Assembly: GCF_019801965.1 (NCBI RefSeq)
Contig: NZ_JAHVIA010000001.1
Location: forward strand, 496,001-560,000
Reading direction: 5' to 3'
DNA length: 64,000 bases
Source of the DNA: Salipiger bermudensis
GTDB taxonomy: Bacteria > Pseudomonadota > Alphaproteobacteria > Rhodobacterales > Rhodobacteraceae
Shown: piece by piece, positions 54,011 through 63,386 of the stretch
Numbering within the stretch: the stretch's first letter is position 1
Layout: each line of letters starts with the position of its first letter
The notes under the pieces: model-generated
What the model saw: only the letters and a program-made list of their open reading frames with translations
Told to the model about the DNA's origin: nothing
The model's database searches: none
Position numbers and translations under genes: made by a program

Positions 54011-54046
54011 CGCGGGCGGTGATTTTTTCCCTTGAACCCGCCCGCG
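54011..54046 (+). terminator. Hairpin between the FYDLN gene and tRNA-Ala
   Basis: 9-bp GC-rich arms (54011-54019 with 54038-54046) around an 18-base loop containing six T. It may terminate the FYDLN transcript, but the T-run is inside the loop, not after the stem. Confidence 0.4.
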
Positions 54047-54093
54047 GCTTTGCGTAGATCACGCCGCACGACGCCGAGGGCGTCAAACAAGAT

Positions 54094-54169
<76 letters not shown>

Positions 54170-54303
54170 AATTCCCAGTATTCCCACCGAACCGCAGCAT
54201 TTTCGCCAAGAGGCCCACGCCTCCGGAAGATCTCCTGCCGGGTTCGCTGTGAGACACGGGTTCAGCAATCTATCGCCTACCACCACGCCCTGCCCTTCCC
54301 GGC

Positions 54304-55041
54304 TCAGGCGCTCCGTCGCTTGCCCTGTCCGTCCGGAGTCTCGGGCGCCCCCTCCGGCATCTCCGGCGCGGTGCCTGCGCCACGGCCCAGCGCTGCGAGG
54401 CTGGGCTCCTGCTGCAGGATCCGCACCTGCCCCTTCGCGACATCGATGATTCCCTCGGCCCGCAACCGGCCCAGCGCCTTGTTCACGCTCTGGCGTGAGC
54501 AGCCGAGGATCTCGGCCAGTTCTGCCTGGTTGGCGCGCACCCGGTCGCGCCCGTCGCACATGATCCGCAGCCGCTGAAACAGCCGCTCCTCGAGTGAGCC
54601 GTGCTGGTCGAGCACCTTGACCGCGTTGTCATGGGCCAGTCGCGCGCGGAACACCGAGGCGAGGTTGCGGATGAAGAGCGGCAACCGCATGAACTCGTTG
54701 AACACCGGGGTCGGGCAGAAGAGCAGCGTCGTCAGGGGCTGCGCGAAGCACGAGGCGATGCAGGGCTCCGCGGAGAGGCTCTCGAGCTCGCCCACGATCC
54801 CGCCGGGCCCGTAATGGGCAACACGCGTCTGCTCGCCGCCCGGCCCGGAGACCACGACGTCGATGCGGCCATGCGCCACCATGAACAGCCCCGGCGACAT
54901 CTGCCCCTGCTCGAGAAACAGCTCGACCTCCTGGCAGATCCGCAGCTCGGACCGGTTGAGAAACTCCGCGCGCAGCTCCTGCGGCAGGTCTGCGAGCAGC
55001 GGCGCGCGCAGCAGGTGCGGATAGGCCACGGCATTCTTCAT
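54304..55041 (-). CDS. Crp/Fnr-superfamily transcription regulator
   Basis: 245 residues from ATG 55041. A cyclic-nucleotide-binding-like beta-roll (about residues 20-130: ELFLEQGQMSPGLFMVAHGRIDVVV, then YGPGGIVGELESLS) is followed by the dimerisation helix and a Crp-type helix-turn-helix (ANQAELAEILGCSRQSVNKALGRLRAEGII, about residues 170-199). No FNR-type N-terminal cysteine cluster is present, so direct oxygen sensing through Fe-S is not indicated. Its start overlaps the stop of the cytochrome gene by one base (TGATG): last gene of the molybdoenzyme operon. Confidence 0.9.
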   Translation of the reverse strand: MKNAVAYPHLLRAPLLADLPQELRAEFLNRSELRICQEVELFLEQGQMSPGLFMVAHGRIDVVVSGPGGEQTRVAHYGPGGIVGELESLSAEPCIASCFAQPLTTLLFCPTPVFNEFMRLPLFIRNLASVFRARLAHDNAVKVLDQHGSLEERLFQRLRIMCDGRDRVRANQAELAEILGCSRQSVNKALGRLRAEGIIDVAKGQVRILQQEPSLAALGRGAGTAPEMPEGAPETPDGQGKRRSA

Positions 55042-56021
55042 CAACGCGCGTCGCCCTCGAGATAGGCGCGGATCTCGCGGACGTTGCAGGCGGGCTGCAC
55101 GGGGTCGGCGCAGCACGAGCGGATCTCCCCCAAAGCCGCGCCATAGATCTCGCCCCAGGCCTCTTCCGAGAGGCCGAAATAGGGCGGCATGGCATGGCTG
55201 AGCGGATAGCTCTGCGCCGCCTGATCGGCACCCGCGACCGGCGCGCCGGTCATCCGGGAGGCCAGCTGCCCGCAGGATCCGGGCTTTTCCGCCGCCGGAT
55301 CGGGCGGGGTCAGCAGCCCGGTGCCGATGCGGTGGCAGCCAAGGCAGGTGTTGTCGCGCGGCAGCATCTCGTGGGTCGGCCAGTCGGAGAAGCCGAAGCC
55401 CGCGTCGACATGGGCATAGGGCCCCAAGGGATTGCTTGGAACGTGGCCCCAGACCTGCCCGACGAAGGGCGAGTACATGAACGGATCGTTGTCGTGGCAC
55501 GTCCCGCAGCCATCGGCGACCACGGTCTCCGGCGCGGCCCAGAAAGCCTCGCTGGCCGGGTCGGTCGGCGACGGCACCGAAGCGCCGCTGACCGGCGCGC
55601 CCTCCGCGCCCTTGGCCTGGAACCAGCAGGTCGCGCCGGTGGCCGGGTTGTGGGCGATGACGTCGATCTCGTCGAAGGCGGAGCTGTCGACGCTGCGGAA
55701 GCGCTTCTGCCGGCACATCACCGAGACCTGCGCGGTCTCGGTCGAGAGGTTCAGGATGCGCGAGAACGGCACGCATTGCCCGTCCGAGCCCGGCCCGTTG
55801 TCGAGCAGGCCGGGGCGATCGCAGGTCGCAGGCGCGCGGTCGGTGATCTCGATGCCGTCGATGGTGATCGGCACGGTGACACCCTCGGCGCAGTCGAAGC
55901 CGGGGATCGGAGCGATGGCCGCCGCGCAGGCGGCGCCGTAGACCGCGTGCGGTGACTGGGCGTTTGCCGGGGCTGCGAGGGCGCAAAGCGCCATCCCGAT
56001 GGCAACGAAGAGGGTTCTCAT
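55041..56021 (-). CDS. Periplasmic di-haem cytochrome c
   Basis: 326 residues from ATG 56021. The signal peptide is MRTLFVAIGMALCALAAPAN (cut near ANA-Q). Two haem c motifs are visible, CGTCH (about residue 175) and CLGCH (about residue 224), with further non-haem cysteines. The rest is not one of the usual small cytochrome c folds and I cannot name a family. It overlaps the 2Fe-2S subunit gene (ATGA) and is most likely the electron acceptor of the molybdenum hydroxylase. Confidence 0.85.
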   Translation of the reverse strand: MRTLFVAIGMALCALAAPANAQSPHAVYGAACAAAIAPIPGFDCAEGVTVPITIDGIEITDRAPATCDRPGLLDNGPGSDGQCVPFSRILNLSTETAQVSVMCRQKRFRSVDSSAFDEIDVIAHNPATGATCWFQAKGAEGAPVSGASVPSPTDPASEAFWAAPETVVADGCGTCHDNDPFMYSPFVGQVWGHVPSNPLGPYAHVDAGFGFSDWPTHEMLPRDNTCLGCHRIGTGLLTPPDPAAEKPGSCGQLASRMTGAPVAGADQAAQSYPLSHAMPPYFGLSEEAWGEIYGAALGEIRSCCADPVQPACNVREIRAYLEGDAR

Positions 56022-56539
56022 AGCTCGATCGCCTCCCCCGCGTTGACCGCCTCGGCCAGCCCGCGCAGCGCCTCGAAATAGCGCACATAGCCGGTGCAGC
56101 GGCAGATATGGCTGCCGATCGCCTCCATCATCGCCGCTTCCAGCTTCTCCGGCGGCACCGGCTGCGCCTGCAGCCCGGACAGGAAGATCCGCGCCGCCAT
56201 GACGAAGCCCGGAGCGCAATAGCCGCACTGGAAGGCGAAGTGGTCGAGGAAGGCCTGCTGCACCGCGTCCGGCTGGCCGTCGCGGGCGACGCTCTCGATG
56301 GTCGAAACCTGGGTGCCGTCGAGCGTCGAGAGCGCGGTGGAGCAGCTGATCGTCGGCGTCGGCGCGAGGCTTGGCGGCTTGACCACCTGCACGGTGCAGG
56401 CCCGGCAGACCCCGATGCCGCAGCACAGCTTGGTGCCGGTGAGGTTGAGCTCACCATGCAGGAAATCGAGCAGCGTCTCGCTGCCGCGGCTGTCGGGTAG
56501 CTCGAAGCCGATGCCGTTGATAGTCAGGCGGATGGTCAT
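56018..56539 (-). CDS. 2Fe-2S subunit of a xanthine-oxidase-family hydroxylase
   Basis: 173 residues. The ferredoxin-type cluster is in LCCGIGVCRACTVQV (residues ~38-53) with its fourth ligand in the TISCSTAL segment. The second cluster is in FQCGYCAPGFVMAA (about residue 107) and HICRCTGYVRY (about residue 145). This is the IorA/CoxS-like small subunit. It has no signal peptide, so it is expected to be exported by piggy-back on the Tat-exported large subunit. Confidence 0.92.
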   Translation of the reverse strand: MTIRLTINGIGFELPDSRGSETLLDFLHGELNLTGTKLCCGIGVCRACTVQVVKPPSLAPTPTISCSTALSTLDGTQVSTIESVARDGQPDAVQQAFLDHFAFQCGYCAPGFVMAARIFLSGLQAQPVPPEKLEAAMMEAIGSHICRCTGYVRYFEALRGLAEAVNAGEAIEL

Positions 56540-59352
56540 GGCGAAAGCCCTTCGAGGATTTTCTCCGGGGTGATCGGCAGCGAGGCGAAGCGCAGGCCCG
56601 TCGCGTCGCGCAGCGCGTTGGAGATCGCCGGCGGGATCGAGCACATCACCGCCTCGGCGATGCCGCGACCGACTCGCGGACTGCCCGGCGGCGGCGGCAA
56701 GATGATCAGCTCCTGCGCCCGCGCGCCCGGCGCGTAGCGCGTCTTCAAGGGCACGTCGCCAGCGCGAGATACGTGGTAGCGGTTGAGGTTCCAACGCCCG
56801 TCGGCGGGGCCCTCCATGCCCGGCGGCATGTCCTCGAGCAGGCTGTAGCCGATCGCCATCGCCACGCCGCCCTGACTCTGCCCCGAGACCAGCTCGGGCA
56901 CGTGGATGTGGCCGGCATTGAGCACGCTCAGCACGTTCTCCACCTGAACGATCCCGGTCGCGCGGTCGAGCGTCAGCCCCACCACGTTGACGCAGGGCGC
57001 CCAGACATAGCGCGAATAGCGCGCCGTCTCGGGCGCGGGATACTGGCCATTGGCGCGCGGGATCGGCTGCGGCGCGGTCTTGCTGCCGTGGTAATAGGCC
57101 AGCCCGTCGAGCTGCAGGCGCAGCGTGCCGCCTTGGGTGTCGTAATCGGCCTCGACCCACTGGTTCTGGAAATAGGCATGACCCAGCGCGCCCGTGGGCA
57201 GCCCCAGATCGTGGATCACCTCGGCCAGCCCCGCCAGCGTCAGCGGCTCGCCTGGCCCCTCCACCGGCCGCAGGGCCCCGTGTTCCCAGACCACATCCTC
57301 GGGCTTAAGCGGGCCCTTGCCCCAGAGCTTTGCCGCCGCGACAAGCAGCGAGCCGCCGAGCAGCGCCTGCGCCACCTGCTGCACGGTGTTCACCTGGTGC
57401 AGCCCGGTGAGGCAGGCCGAGGAGGAGCCGGTGCCCTTCTGCGTCCACATCGGATCGTGCCAGCGCTTCGGGTTGCTGCTGTCATCGCTCAGCCCGGTCT
57501 GCGGGAAGAGCCTATAGCCGCCCATCTCGACGCGGGCGGCGTTGGCCCCGAGAATCGGCCCGATGGTGACCCCGAGCGTGGTGGCCGAACCATTGCCCAT
57601 GTCGACCGCGTCCGATTGCACCGTCAGCGTGCCATCGCGCTCCAGATGCACCGCCGCGACCATGCCGTCGCCCGAGGTGCCGTAGGCCTGCAGCGACATG
57701 GCGAGCCCGGTGCCGTAGCTCCGCCCCTCGGCCTCGTGCGCGGCCTTGATGGCGGAGCGCTCGGCCCAGAGCGGGTGGGCCTCGGCCATGTCGAGCATTT
57801 CGGGCAGGCTCAGCGATTGCTCGATGGGGCCGCCGGTCACGGTGGTGTCGCCCTCGGCGATCAGGTTGGCGCGGCGCAGCGCCAACGGGTCCCAGCCCTG
57901 CGCGGCGGCGAGATCGTCGAGCGCGGTCTCGATGGCGAAATAGGCCTGCGGCCCGCCGAAGCCGCGCTGCGAGCCGCCCGAGATGTTCTCGGTGTGCAGT
58001 GCCTCGGCGTGGATGTCGGCCATCGGCAGCCGGTAGCTGCCCCCAGCGCAGAGCGCCCCCAGCGAGGCCACGTAGGGCGAGAGGTTGCGCCGCCCGCCGC
58101 CATCGAAACTCATCTCAAGCTGCACCGCCTCGAGCCGCATGTCGTCATGGGCATAGAGCGTGCCTTGGGCGCTGGTGGCGTGGCGCTTGAGTCCGACGCG
58201 GAACTGCTCGAACCGGTCATAGGCGAGCCGGACCGGGTTGCCCTCCGCGAAGGCCACCGCCAGCGCCAGCATCAGCGAGAAGGGCGAGCTGTCGCGCCCA
58301 CCGAAGCCTCCGCCGGGGTAGCAGCTGTGCAGGGTCACGCCCTGCAGGTCCGGAATCGGAGAGCCCGCGCTGCCGAACATGCTGCCGATGTTGCGCACGT
58401 CGCCATCGGGCGACTGGGTGCCCAGCACCAGCTGCATGTCGTTGCTCGAGGGGTCGATCCAGGCGAGCCCCGCCTCGGGTTCCATGAACATCGGGTCCAT
58501 CGCCCGCATCTCGGCCCGGATCGGTTGGCGGATCAAACCGGTCGCCGCGTCGAGCGACTTGCGGATGCGGGCCTGCACGCCGGGGGCCTCGCGGGTGTAG
58601 GTTTCGGCATCGACGCCGGCATAATCGAAGCCCGGCGCCTTGACGTAGAGCGTGCGCGGATCGAACGGCTGATCCGGCAGCGGCGTGCCCTCGGGGCCTG
58701 CGCCGGGCCCGTAGCGCTGCACGATGCCGTCATCCCCGGCGAGAAACCTTCGCGCCGCGCGATAGCCGGAGAGGCTGTCGAAGAGCAGCAGCGCCACCGC
58801 CTGCCCGAGAAAATTCGGCGTCGTTCCGGGCATCACCAGCAGGTCGAAGCTCAGCCCGTCGGGCAGGTTGAAGCTGCCGCCCTTGGCGGCCTTCTTCTGT
58901 TCTTCGGTCTTGTTCGCCAGAAGGTCGTCGACATGCAGATCACGGTTGAACTGAACCTCGGCGTCAAACAGCGCGGGATCGAGATCGCTGCCGAGGATCA
59001 CCCGCGTGGGCGTTGCCTCGGGCGGTAGGGCCGCAAGGTCGAGCCCGAGAAAGGCCTCCTGCGTGCTGCGCGCCCGGATGTAGAGCGCATGCCATTGCCG
59101 ATCCGGCCAGCCCGCCATGTCGCGCGCGTGGAAGTCGCGGGCATAGATCTTCTGCCCGGTGACCTTGGCCAGCCCCTCGACGCGCTGCGCCGCGACACCG
59201 GGCACCGGTCCGAGCGCCGAAGGGCGCTCTGGCGCCGCCGCCGCGGCGGGGCACGGCAGGCCGAGGACGCGCAGCGCAACCACGCCTGTTGCGGTCTTCA
59301 GGAAGCTGCGACGCGAAATCCGCGCCGCGTCGCTGGCCGACAACGCTGGCAT
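56536..59352 (-). CDS. Tat-exported molybdopterin subunit of a xanthine-oxidase-family hydroxylase
   Basis: 938 residues from ATG 59352, chosen because GGGAGGA lies just before it (an upstream ATG at 59388 lacks one). The twin-arginine signal is SRRSFLKTATG (residues ~13-23). Molybdopterin-domain motifs include GGGFGGRDSSPFSLMLALAVA near residue 355, the RGFGGPQAYFAIE segment, and near the C-terminus VGRGIAEAVMCSIPPAISNA, whose Glu is the expected catalytic base. This resembles IorB-like isoquinoline/aldehyde oxidoreductases acting in the periplasm. Substrate not predictable. Confidence 0.92.
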   Translation of the reverse strand: MPALSASDAARISRRSFLKTATGVVALRVLGLPCPAAAAAPERPSALGPVPGVAAQRVEGLAKVTGQKIYARDFHARDMAGWPDRQWHALYIRARSTQEAFLGLDLAALPPEATPTRVILGSDLDPALFDAEVQFNRDLHVDDLLANKTEEQKKAAKGGSFNLPDGLSFDLLVMPGTTPNFLGQAVALLLFDSLSGYRAARRFLAGDDGIVQRYGPGAGPEGTPLPDQPFDPRTLYVKAPGFDYAGVDAETYTREAPGVQARIRKSLDAATGLIRQPIRAEMRAMDPMFMEPEAGLAWIDPSSNDMQLVLGTQSPDGDVRNIGSMFGSAGSPIPDLQGVTLHSCYPGGGFGGRDSSPFSLMLALAVAFAEGNPVRLAYDRFEQFRVGLKRHATSAQGTLYAHDDMRLEAVQLEMSFDGGGRRNLSPYVASLGALCAGGSYRLPMADIHAEALHTENISGGSQRGFGGPQAYFAIETALDDLAAAQGWDPLALRRANLIAEGDTTVTGGPIEQSLSLPEMLDMAEAHPLWAERSAIKAAHEAEGRSYGTGLAMSLQAYGTSGDGMVAAVHLERDGTLTVQSDAVDMGNGSATTLGVTIGPILGANAARVEMGGYRLFPQTGLSDDSSNPKRWHDPMWTQKGTGSSSACLTGLHQVNTVQQVAQALLGGSLLVAAAKLWGKGPLKPEDVVWEHGALRPVEGPGEPLTLAGLAEVIHDLGLPTGALGHAYFQNQWVEADYDTQGGTLRLQLDGLAYYHGSKTAPQPIPRANGQYPAPETARYSRYVWAPCVNVVGLTLDRATGIVQVENVLSVLNAGHIHVPELVSGQSQGGVAMAIGYSLLEDMPPGMEGPADGRWNLNRYHVSRAGDVPLKTRYAPGARAQELIILPPPPGSPRVGRGIAEAVMCSIPPAISNALRDATGLRFASLPITPEKILEGLSP

Positions 59353-60081
59353 GTTTCTTCCTCCCGTCACGACCCCGACGACCCGCATAGCCGCCCATCC
59401 AGAGCGGTCATGTAAATCGTGTTCAGATCATGCAAGAAGCCTGCCGGGTGTTTTTTCAACCGTCAAGTGACGTGACACGGATCCCTTGCACGGAGGAGGC
59501 GACAGGGGCGCTGAGGGAAACAGTGGAGGGCATTTTGCGGCAGGGACAGGCTGCGCCGCTACGCAAAAGAGCGGGCCGAGACGCAAAACGGACCGGCCCG
59601 GACGCGGGCGTTACCGACCGCGTCCGACCCGGAAGGCCACGACGGCCCATCACTCGTACTCCTGCATCCGATGCCAAAGCACCGGCACACGCCGACCGCA
59701 GCCGCAACATGCGGCGACGCTGCAGGTCACACCTCATCCGCACCGATGGCGAAAAACCATGCCAACGGCCGGGCGCAGGTCGGCGGCGACGCAGCCCGAA
59801 ACACGACACACTCCTGCGCCGCCGCCAAACTCGCCTGCCGGTCAACTTTCGAAGGAACCCCAGAAGCCTTCCGAGCGGCAAGCATCAATGCAGGCACAGT
59901 GACACGCCCCTCCCGCTTCGAGAACCGGCAATTATCGCGAGATGTCAGCGCCTTGACATATGCGGTTTGCATAATGTTAGCGCGGTTTCGAGAGCGCCGG
60001 ACGGCGCGCGATCCGCTCGCGGTTGAGCTTCGCGGTGCCGGGTCGGGGCAGATCCATCGCTCCGAGGGGCACCGCCCGCGC
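59353..60081. other. 729-bp region without a supported gene
   Basis: Between the divergent molybdoenzyme and the convergently placed xylulokinase gene. Several open frames exist (for example 59430-60026) but their translations are Arg/Pro/Ser-rich and look random. No tRNA, clear repeat or terminator was found. Its base composition appears less GC-biased than the flanking genes. It may hold the molybdoenzyme promoter near 59353-59460 and otherwise be a decayed gene or insertion scar. Confidence 0.5.
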
Positions 60082-61533
60082 TCACTGGATGGCGCGGATC
60101 GGGGCATAGGCGGCACGGAACCGCGCATAGGCCTCGTCGAAGGCAGGGACCAGCCCGGGCTCCGGGGCGATCTCCTCGCTGACCTGCGGCGGGGTCATCA
60201 CCTCATCGATGCCAGCCGCTCCCGACGCCACCATGCCAAGCCGCGCCGCGCCCAGCGCCGCGCCGAACTCGCCGCCCGCGGGCAATTCCAGCGTCACGTC
60301 GAGCGCCGTGGCGATGAGCTTGAGCCAGTAGCGCGACCGCGCGCCGCCGCCGATCGCCATCAGGCGCTCGAGCCGCAGGCCGGTGGCGGCCAGCGCCTTA
60401 TGGCTGTCGCGCAGCCCGAAGGCCACGCCCTCGAGCACCGCCCGGGCGATGTCGTCTCGGCTGGTGTCGGCGCCCAGCCCGGTGAAGCTGCCGCGGATCT
60501 CGGCATCGTTGTGCGGGGTGCGCTCGCCCGAGAGATAGGGCAGGAAGCGCACCCGCCCCGGCGCCTGCAGGGTCTCGCCCAGCGGCGCGGTGAGCTCGGC
60601 GGGCTTGGCGCCGGTGATGCGCGCCAGCCAGTTCAAGCTGTCGGTGGCCGAGAGCATCACCCCCATCTGGTACCAGCGCGCCGGCACCGCGTGGCAGAAG
60701 GTGTGCAGCGCCGTCTCCGCCGCCGGGTGATAGCCGTCGCGCGCCGCCAGCAGCACGCCCGAGGTGCCGAGCGAGACAAAGCCCTGCCCCTCGTTCATCG
60801 TGCCGATGCCACAGGCCGCGGCGGCGTTGTCGCCGGCGCCGCCCGCGACCACCACCGAGGGGCTCACCCCCCAGCGCGCCGCCAGGTCCGGGCGCAGCGT
60901 GCCCCCCGCCTCGCAACCCTCGACCAGCCGCGGCATCTGCTCGCGGCGCATGTGCCCCGCCGCGAGCAGCGCCTCGGACCAGTCGCGCGCGCCGGTGTCG
61001 AGCCAGGAGGTGCCGGCGCTGTCGGACATGTCGGCGAAATGCTCGCCGGTCAGGTAAAGGTTGAGATAGGCGGTGGGCAGCAGCACCTTGTCGATGCGGG
61101 CGAAATTCTCCGGCTCGTGGGCACGCACCCATTCGAGCTTGGGCGCGGTGAAGCCCGGGAAGACGATATTGCCCGAGAGCGCGCGCACGCCGTCGGTGGC
61201 ATCGAGCCGAGCGGCCTCCTCGTGGCTGCGGGTGTCGTTCCAGAGGATGCAGGGCCGGATCACCGCGCCGGAGGCATCGAGCAGCGTGGCGCCGTGCATG
61301 TGCCCGGCGATGCCGATGCCCCTGAGGCCGGCGAACTCTGGATGCGCCGCGCGCAGCTCCTCCGCCGCCCCCTCGAGCGCCGCAACCCAGTCGGCCGGAT
61401 CCTGCTCCGACCAGCCCGATCGCGGATGCGCCGCGCTGTAATGGCGCTCGGTCGAGCCGAGCGGCTCTCCGCGCTCGTCCACCAGCAGGGCGCGCAGCCC
61501 CGAGGTCCCCAGATCGATACCAAGATAAGCCAT
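60082..61533 (-). CDS. xylB: Xylulokinase
   Basis: 483 residues from ATG 61533, preceded by [12 protein letters not shown]-kinase motifs: YLGIDLGTSGLRALLVD at the N-terminus, GHMHGATLLDASGAVIRPCILW (with ATP/sugar Asn-Asp contacts in LWNDTRS), GGAGDNAAAACG near residue 235, LPYLSGERTPHND near residue 340, and GGGARSRYWLKLIA near residue 400. It phosphorylates D-xylulose to xylulose-5-phosphate for the pentose phosphate pathway; related pentulose substrates are possible. No xylose isomerase or transporter is adjacent. The 294 bp between it and murJ shows nothing recognisable. Confidence 0.94.
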   Translation of the reverse strand: MAYLGIDLGTSGLRALLVDERGEPLGSTERHYSAAHPRSGWSEQDPADWVAALEGAAEELRAAHPEFAGLRGIGIAGHMHGATLLDASGAVIRPCILWNDTRSHEEAARLDATDGVRALSGNIVFPGFTAPKLEWVRAHEPENFARIDKVLLPTAYLNLYLTGEHFADMSDSAGTSWLDTGARDWSEALLAAGHMRREQMPRLVEGCEAGGTLRPDLAARWGVSPSVVVAGGAGDNAAAACGIGTMNEGQGFVSLGTSGVLLAARDGYHPAAETALHTFCHAVPARWYQMGVMLSATDSLNWLARITGAKPAELTAPLGETLQAPGRVRFLPYLSGERTPHNDAEIRGSFTGLGADTSRDDIARAVLEGVAFGLRDSHKALAATGLRLERLMAIGGGARSRYWLKLIATALDVTLELPAGGEFGAALGAARLGMVASGAAGIDEVMTPPQVSEEIAPEPGLVPAFDEAYARFRAAYAPIRAIQ

Positions 61534-61827
61534 GACCTCTCCCTTTCGCCGGACGGTCTCCGCCGGGTCGGCGCGCCCTTGCGCCGCCGCCCTGCCCCTC
61601 CTCCGGTCTTGATGCCCGCGCCACGACGGCGCCCGTTGTCCCGCGGAGTTCTGCCCGCCGATGGTAGCGCTGGTCAAGCGGCGATGCGCGCGTGGCGGCG
61701 GCCCGGCGCTCCGCTGCCGCATCTCCGGGCGGCATCCCGCGATGCCCCCTTCCTCCACCCAGCGCGATCGGCTACCCATTGGCAAAGGCCGACACCTAGG
61801 AACGGCCATGCGAGGGCCCGAGCAGAC

Positions 61828-63375
61828 ATGAAACCCATCCGCCTGATCTCGGGCATCCTCACCGTCGGCTTCTGGACGCTGGCCAGCCGGGTGCTCGGCG
61901 TCACACGCGAGATCCTGATCCTCGCCTATATCGGCCCCGGCCCGGTGATGGACGCCTTCGTCGCGGCGTTCCGCCTGCCCAACATGTTTCGCCGCTTCTT
62001 CGCCGAGGGTGCCTTCAACGCCGCCTTCGTGCCGATCTTCTCGAAGAAATACGAGGGCGAGGAAGACCCGCTGCTGTTTGCCCGCGATGCGCTGAACGGG
62101 CTGGCCTTCGTGCTGCTGATCCTGAGCGCGCTGGCGCTGATCTTTATGCCGGCGCTGGTCTGGGCCACTGCCGGCGGCTTCGCCGGCGATGAGCGCTTCG
62201 CGCTGACCGTGGGCTATGGCCGGATCATCTTTCCCTACATCCTGTTCATCTCGCTCTCGGCGCTGTTTTCCGGCGCGCTGAACGCTACCGGCCACTTTGC
62301 CGCCGCCGCTGCGGCGCCGGTGCTGCTGAACATCTTCGTCATCATTGCCATGATCGTGGGCGCGGTGGTCGGCGGCGACGTGATCCAGTGGCTGGTCTGG
62401 ACCATCCCGTTTGCCGGCATCGCGCAGCTGGCGCTGGTCTGGGTCGCCGCCGAGCGCGCCGGGGTGAAGGTGCGCCCCGGGATGCCGCGGCTCACCCCCG
62501 ACATGAAGCGGCTGGTGCGCGTCGCCGTGCCCGCGGCGCTGGCCGGCGGCGTCATGCAGATCAACCTGCTGGTCGGCCAGCAGGTGGCCTCGCAGTTCGA
62601 CAAGGCGGTGGGCTGGCTCTACGCCGCCGACCGGCTCTACCAACTGCCGCTGGGCGTCGTCGGGATCGCGGTGGGCATCGTGCTGCTGCCCGACCTGTCG
62701 CGCCGGCTCAAGGCCGAGGATGACGGCGGCGCGCGCCATGCCTTCTCCCGCGCCGGGGAGATGGCGCTGGCGCTGACCGTGCCGGCCGCCGTGGCACTGA
62801 TGGTGATCCCGCTGCCGATGGTCTCGGTGCTGTTCGAGCGCGGCGCCACCTCCGCCGATGACAGCGCCGCCATCGCGCTGGCGGTGGCGATCTACGGGCT
62901 CGGCCTGCCGGCCTTCGTGCTGCAGAAGGTGCTGCAGCCGCTGTTCTTCGCCCGCGAGGACACCCGCACGCCGTTTCGCTACGCGCTGTGGTCGATGGCG
63001 GTCAACGCGGTGATCGCGGTCGGGCTGGCGCCGCTGATCGGCTGGATCGCCCCGGCCATCGCCACCACCGTCGCCGGCTGGGTCATGGTGCTGATGCTGG
63101 GCATCGGCGGGCGCCGGATCGGCGACACCGCCCGCTTCGACCAGCGATTCCGCCGGCGCATCTGGGGCATTCTCGCCGCCTCGGTCACGATGGGCGTGAT
63201 TCTCTGGGGAACCTATCTGCTGCTCGATCCGTTGCTCACCAGAGACTATTGGCGCTACCCGGCGCTGCTGGTGCTGCTTGTCGTGGGGATGGTCTCCTAC
63301 GGGGCGGCCGGGCAGCTCTTCGGCGCCTTCCGGCTCTCGGACTTCAAGGCCGCCCTGCGGCGCAAAAGGACCTAG
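61828..63375 (+). CDS. murJ: Lipid II flippase MurJ
   Basis: 515 residues from ATG 61828. MATE/MVF-type membrane protein with about 14 helices. The N-terminal GFWTLASRVLGVTREILI and GPGPVMDAFVAAFRLPNMFRRFFAEGAFNAAFVPIF are characteristic, with further matches in LFERGATSADDSAAIALA and PLFFAREDTRTPFRYAL. It moves lipid II across the inner membrane for peptidoglycan synthesis. The much longer open frame from 59671 covers unrelated sequence and is rejected. Confidence 0.96.
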   Translation: MKPIRLISGILTVGFWTLASRVLGVTREILILAYIGPGPVMDAFVAAFRLPNMFRRFFAEGAFNAAFVPIFSKKYEGEEDPLLFARDALNGLAFVLLILSALALIFMPALVWATAGGFAGDERFALTVGYGRIIFPYILFISLSALFSGALNATGHFAAAAAAPVLLNIFVIIAMIVGAVVGGDVIQWLVWTIPFAGIAQLALVWVAAERAGVKVRPGMPRLTPDMKRLVRVAVPAALAGGVMQINLLVGQQVASQFDKAVGWLYAADRLYQLPLGVVGIAVGIVLLPDLSRRLKAEDDGGARHAFSRAGEMALALTVPAAVALMVIPLPMVSVLFERGATSADDSAAIALAVAIYGLGLPAFVLQKVLQPLFFAREDTRTPFRYALWSMAVNAVIAVGLAPLIGWIAPAIATTVAGWVMVLMLGIGGRRIGDTARFDQRFRRRIWGILAASVTMGVILWGTYLLLDPLLTRDYWRYPALLVLLVVGMVSYGAAGQLFGAFRLSDFKAALRRKRT

Positions 63376-63386
63376 TACGGACAGAC

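Noticed and set aside
54304-56088. 594-codon frame fusing upstream sequence to the Crp-like regulator
   Set aside because: The upstream part is an out-of-frame reading of the cytochrome gene; the ATG at 55041 overlaps its stop in the usual operon manner.
59960-59990. Possible promoter TTGACATATGCGG...CATAATG in the gene-free region
   Set aside because: The TTGACA and CATAAT elements are only 11 bases apart, too close for a sigma70 promoter.
60082-62739. 885-codon minus-strand frame ending with xylulokinase
   Set aside because: Residues before the MAYLGIDLGTSG start are an antisense shadow of murJ.
59671-63375. 1234-codon open frame ending with MurJ
   Set aside because: Only the last 515 residues are MurJ-like; the upstream part is the antisense shadow of xylulokinase and random-looking sequence.
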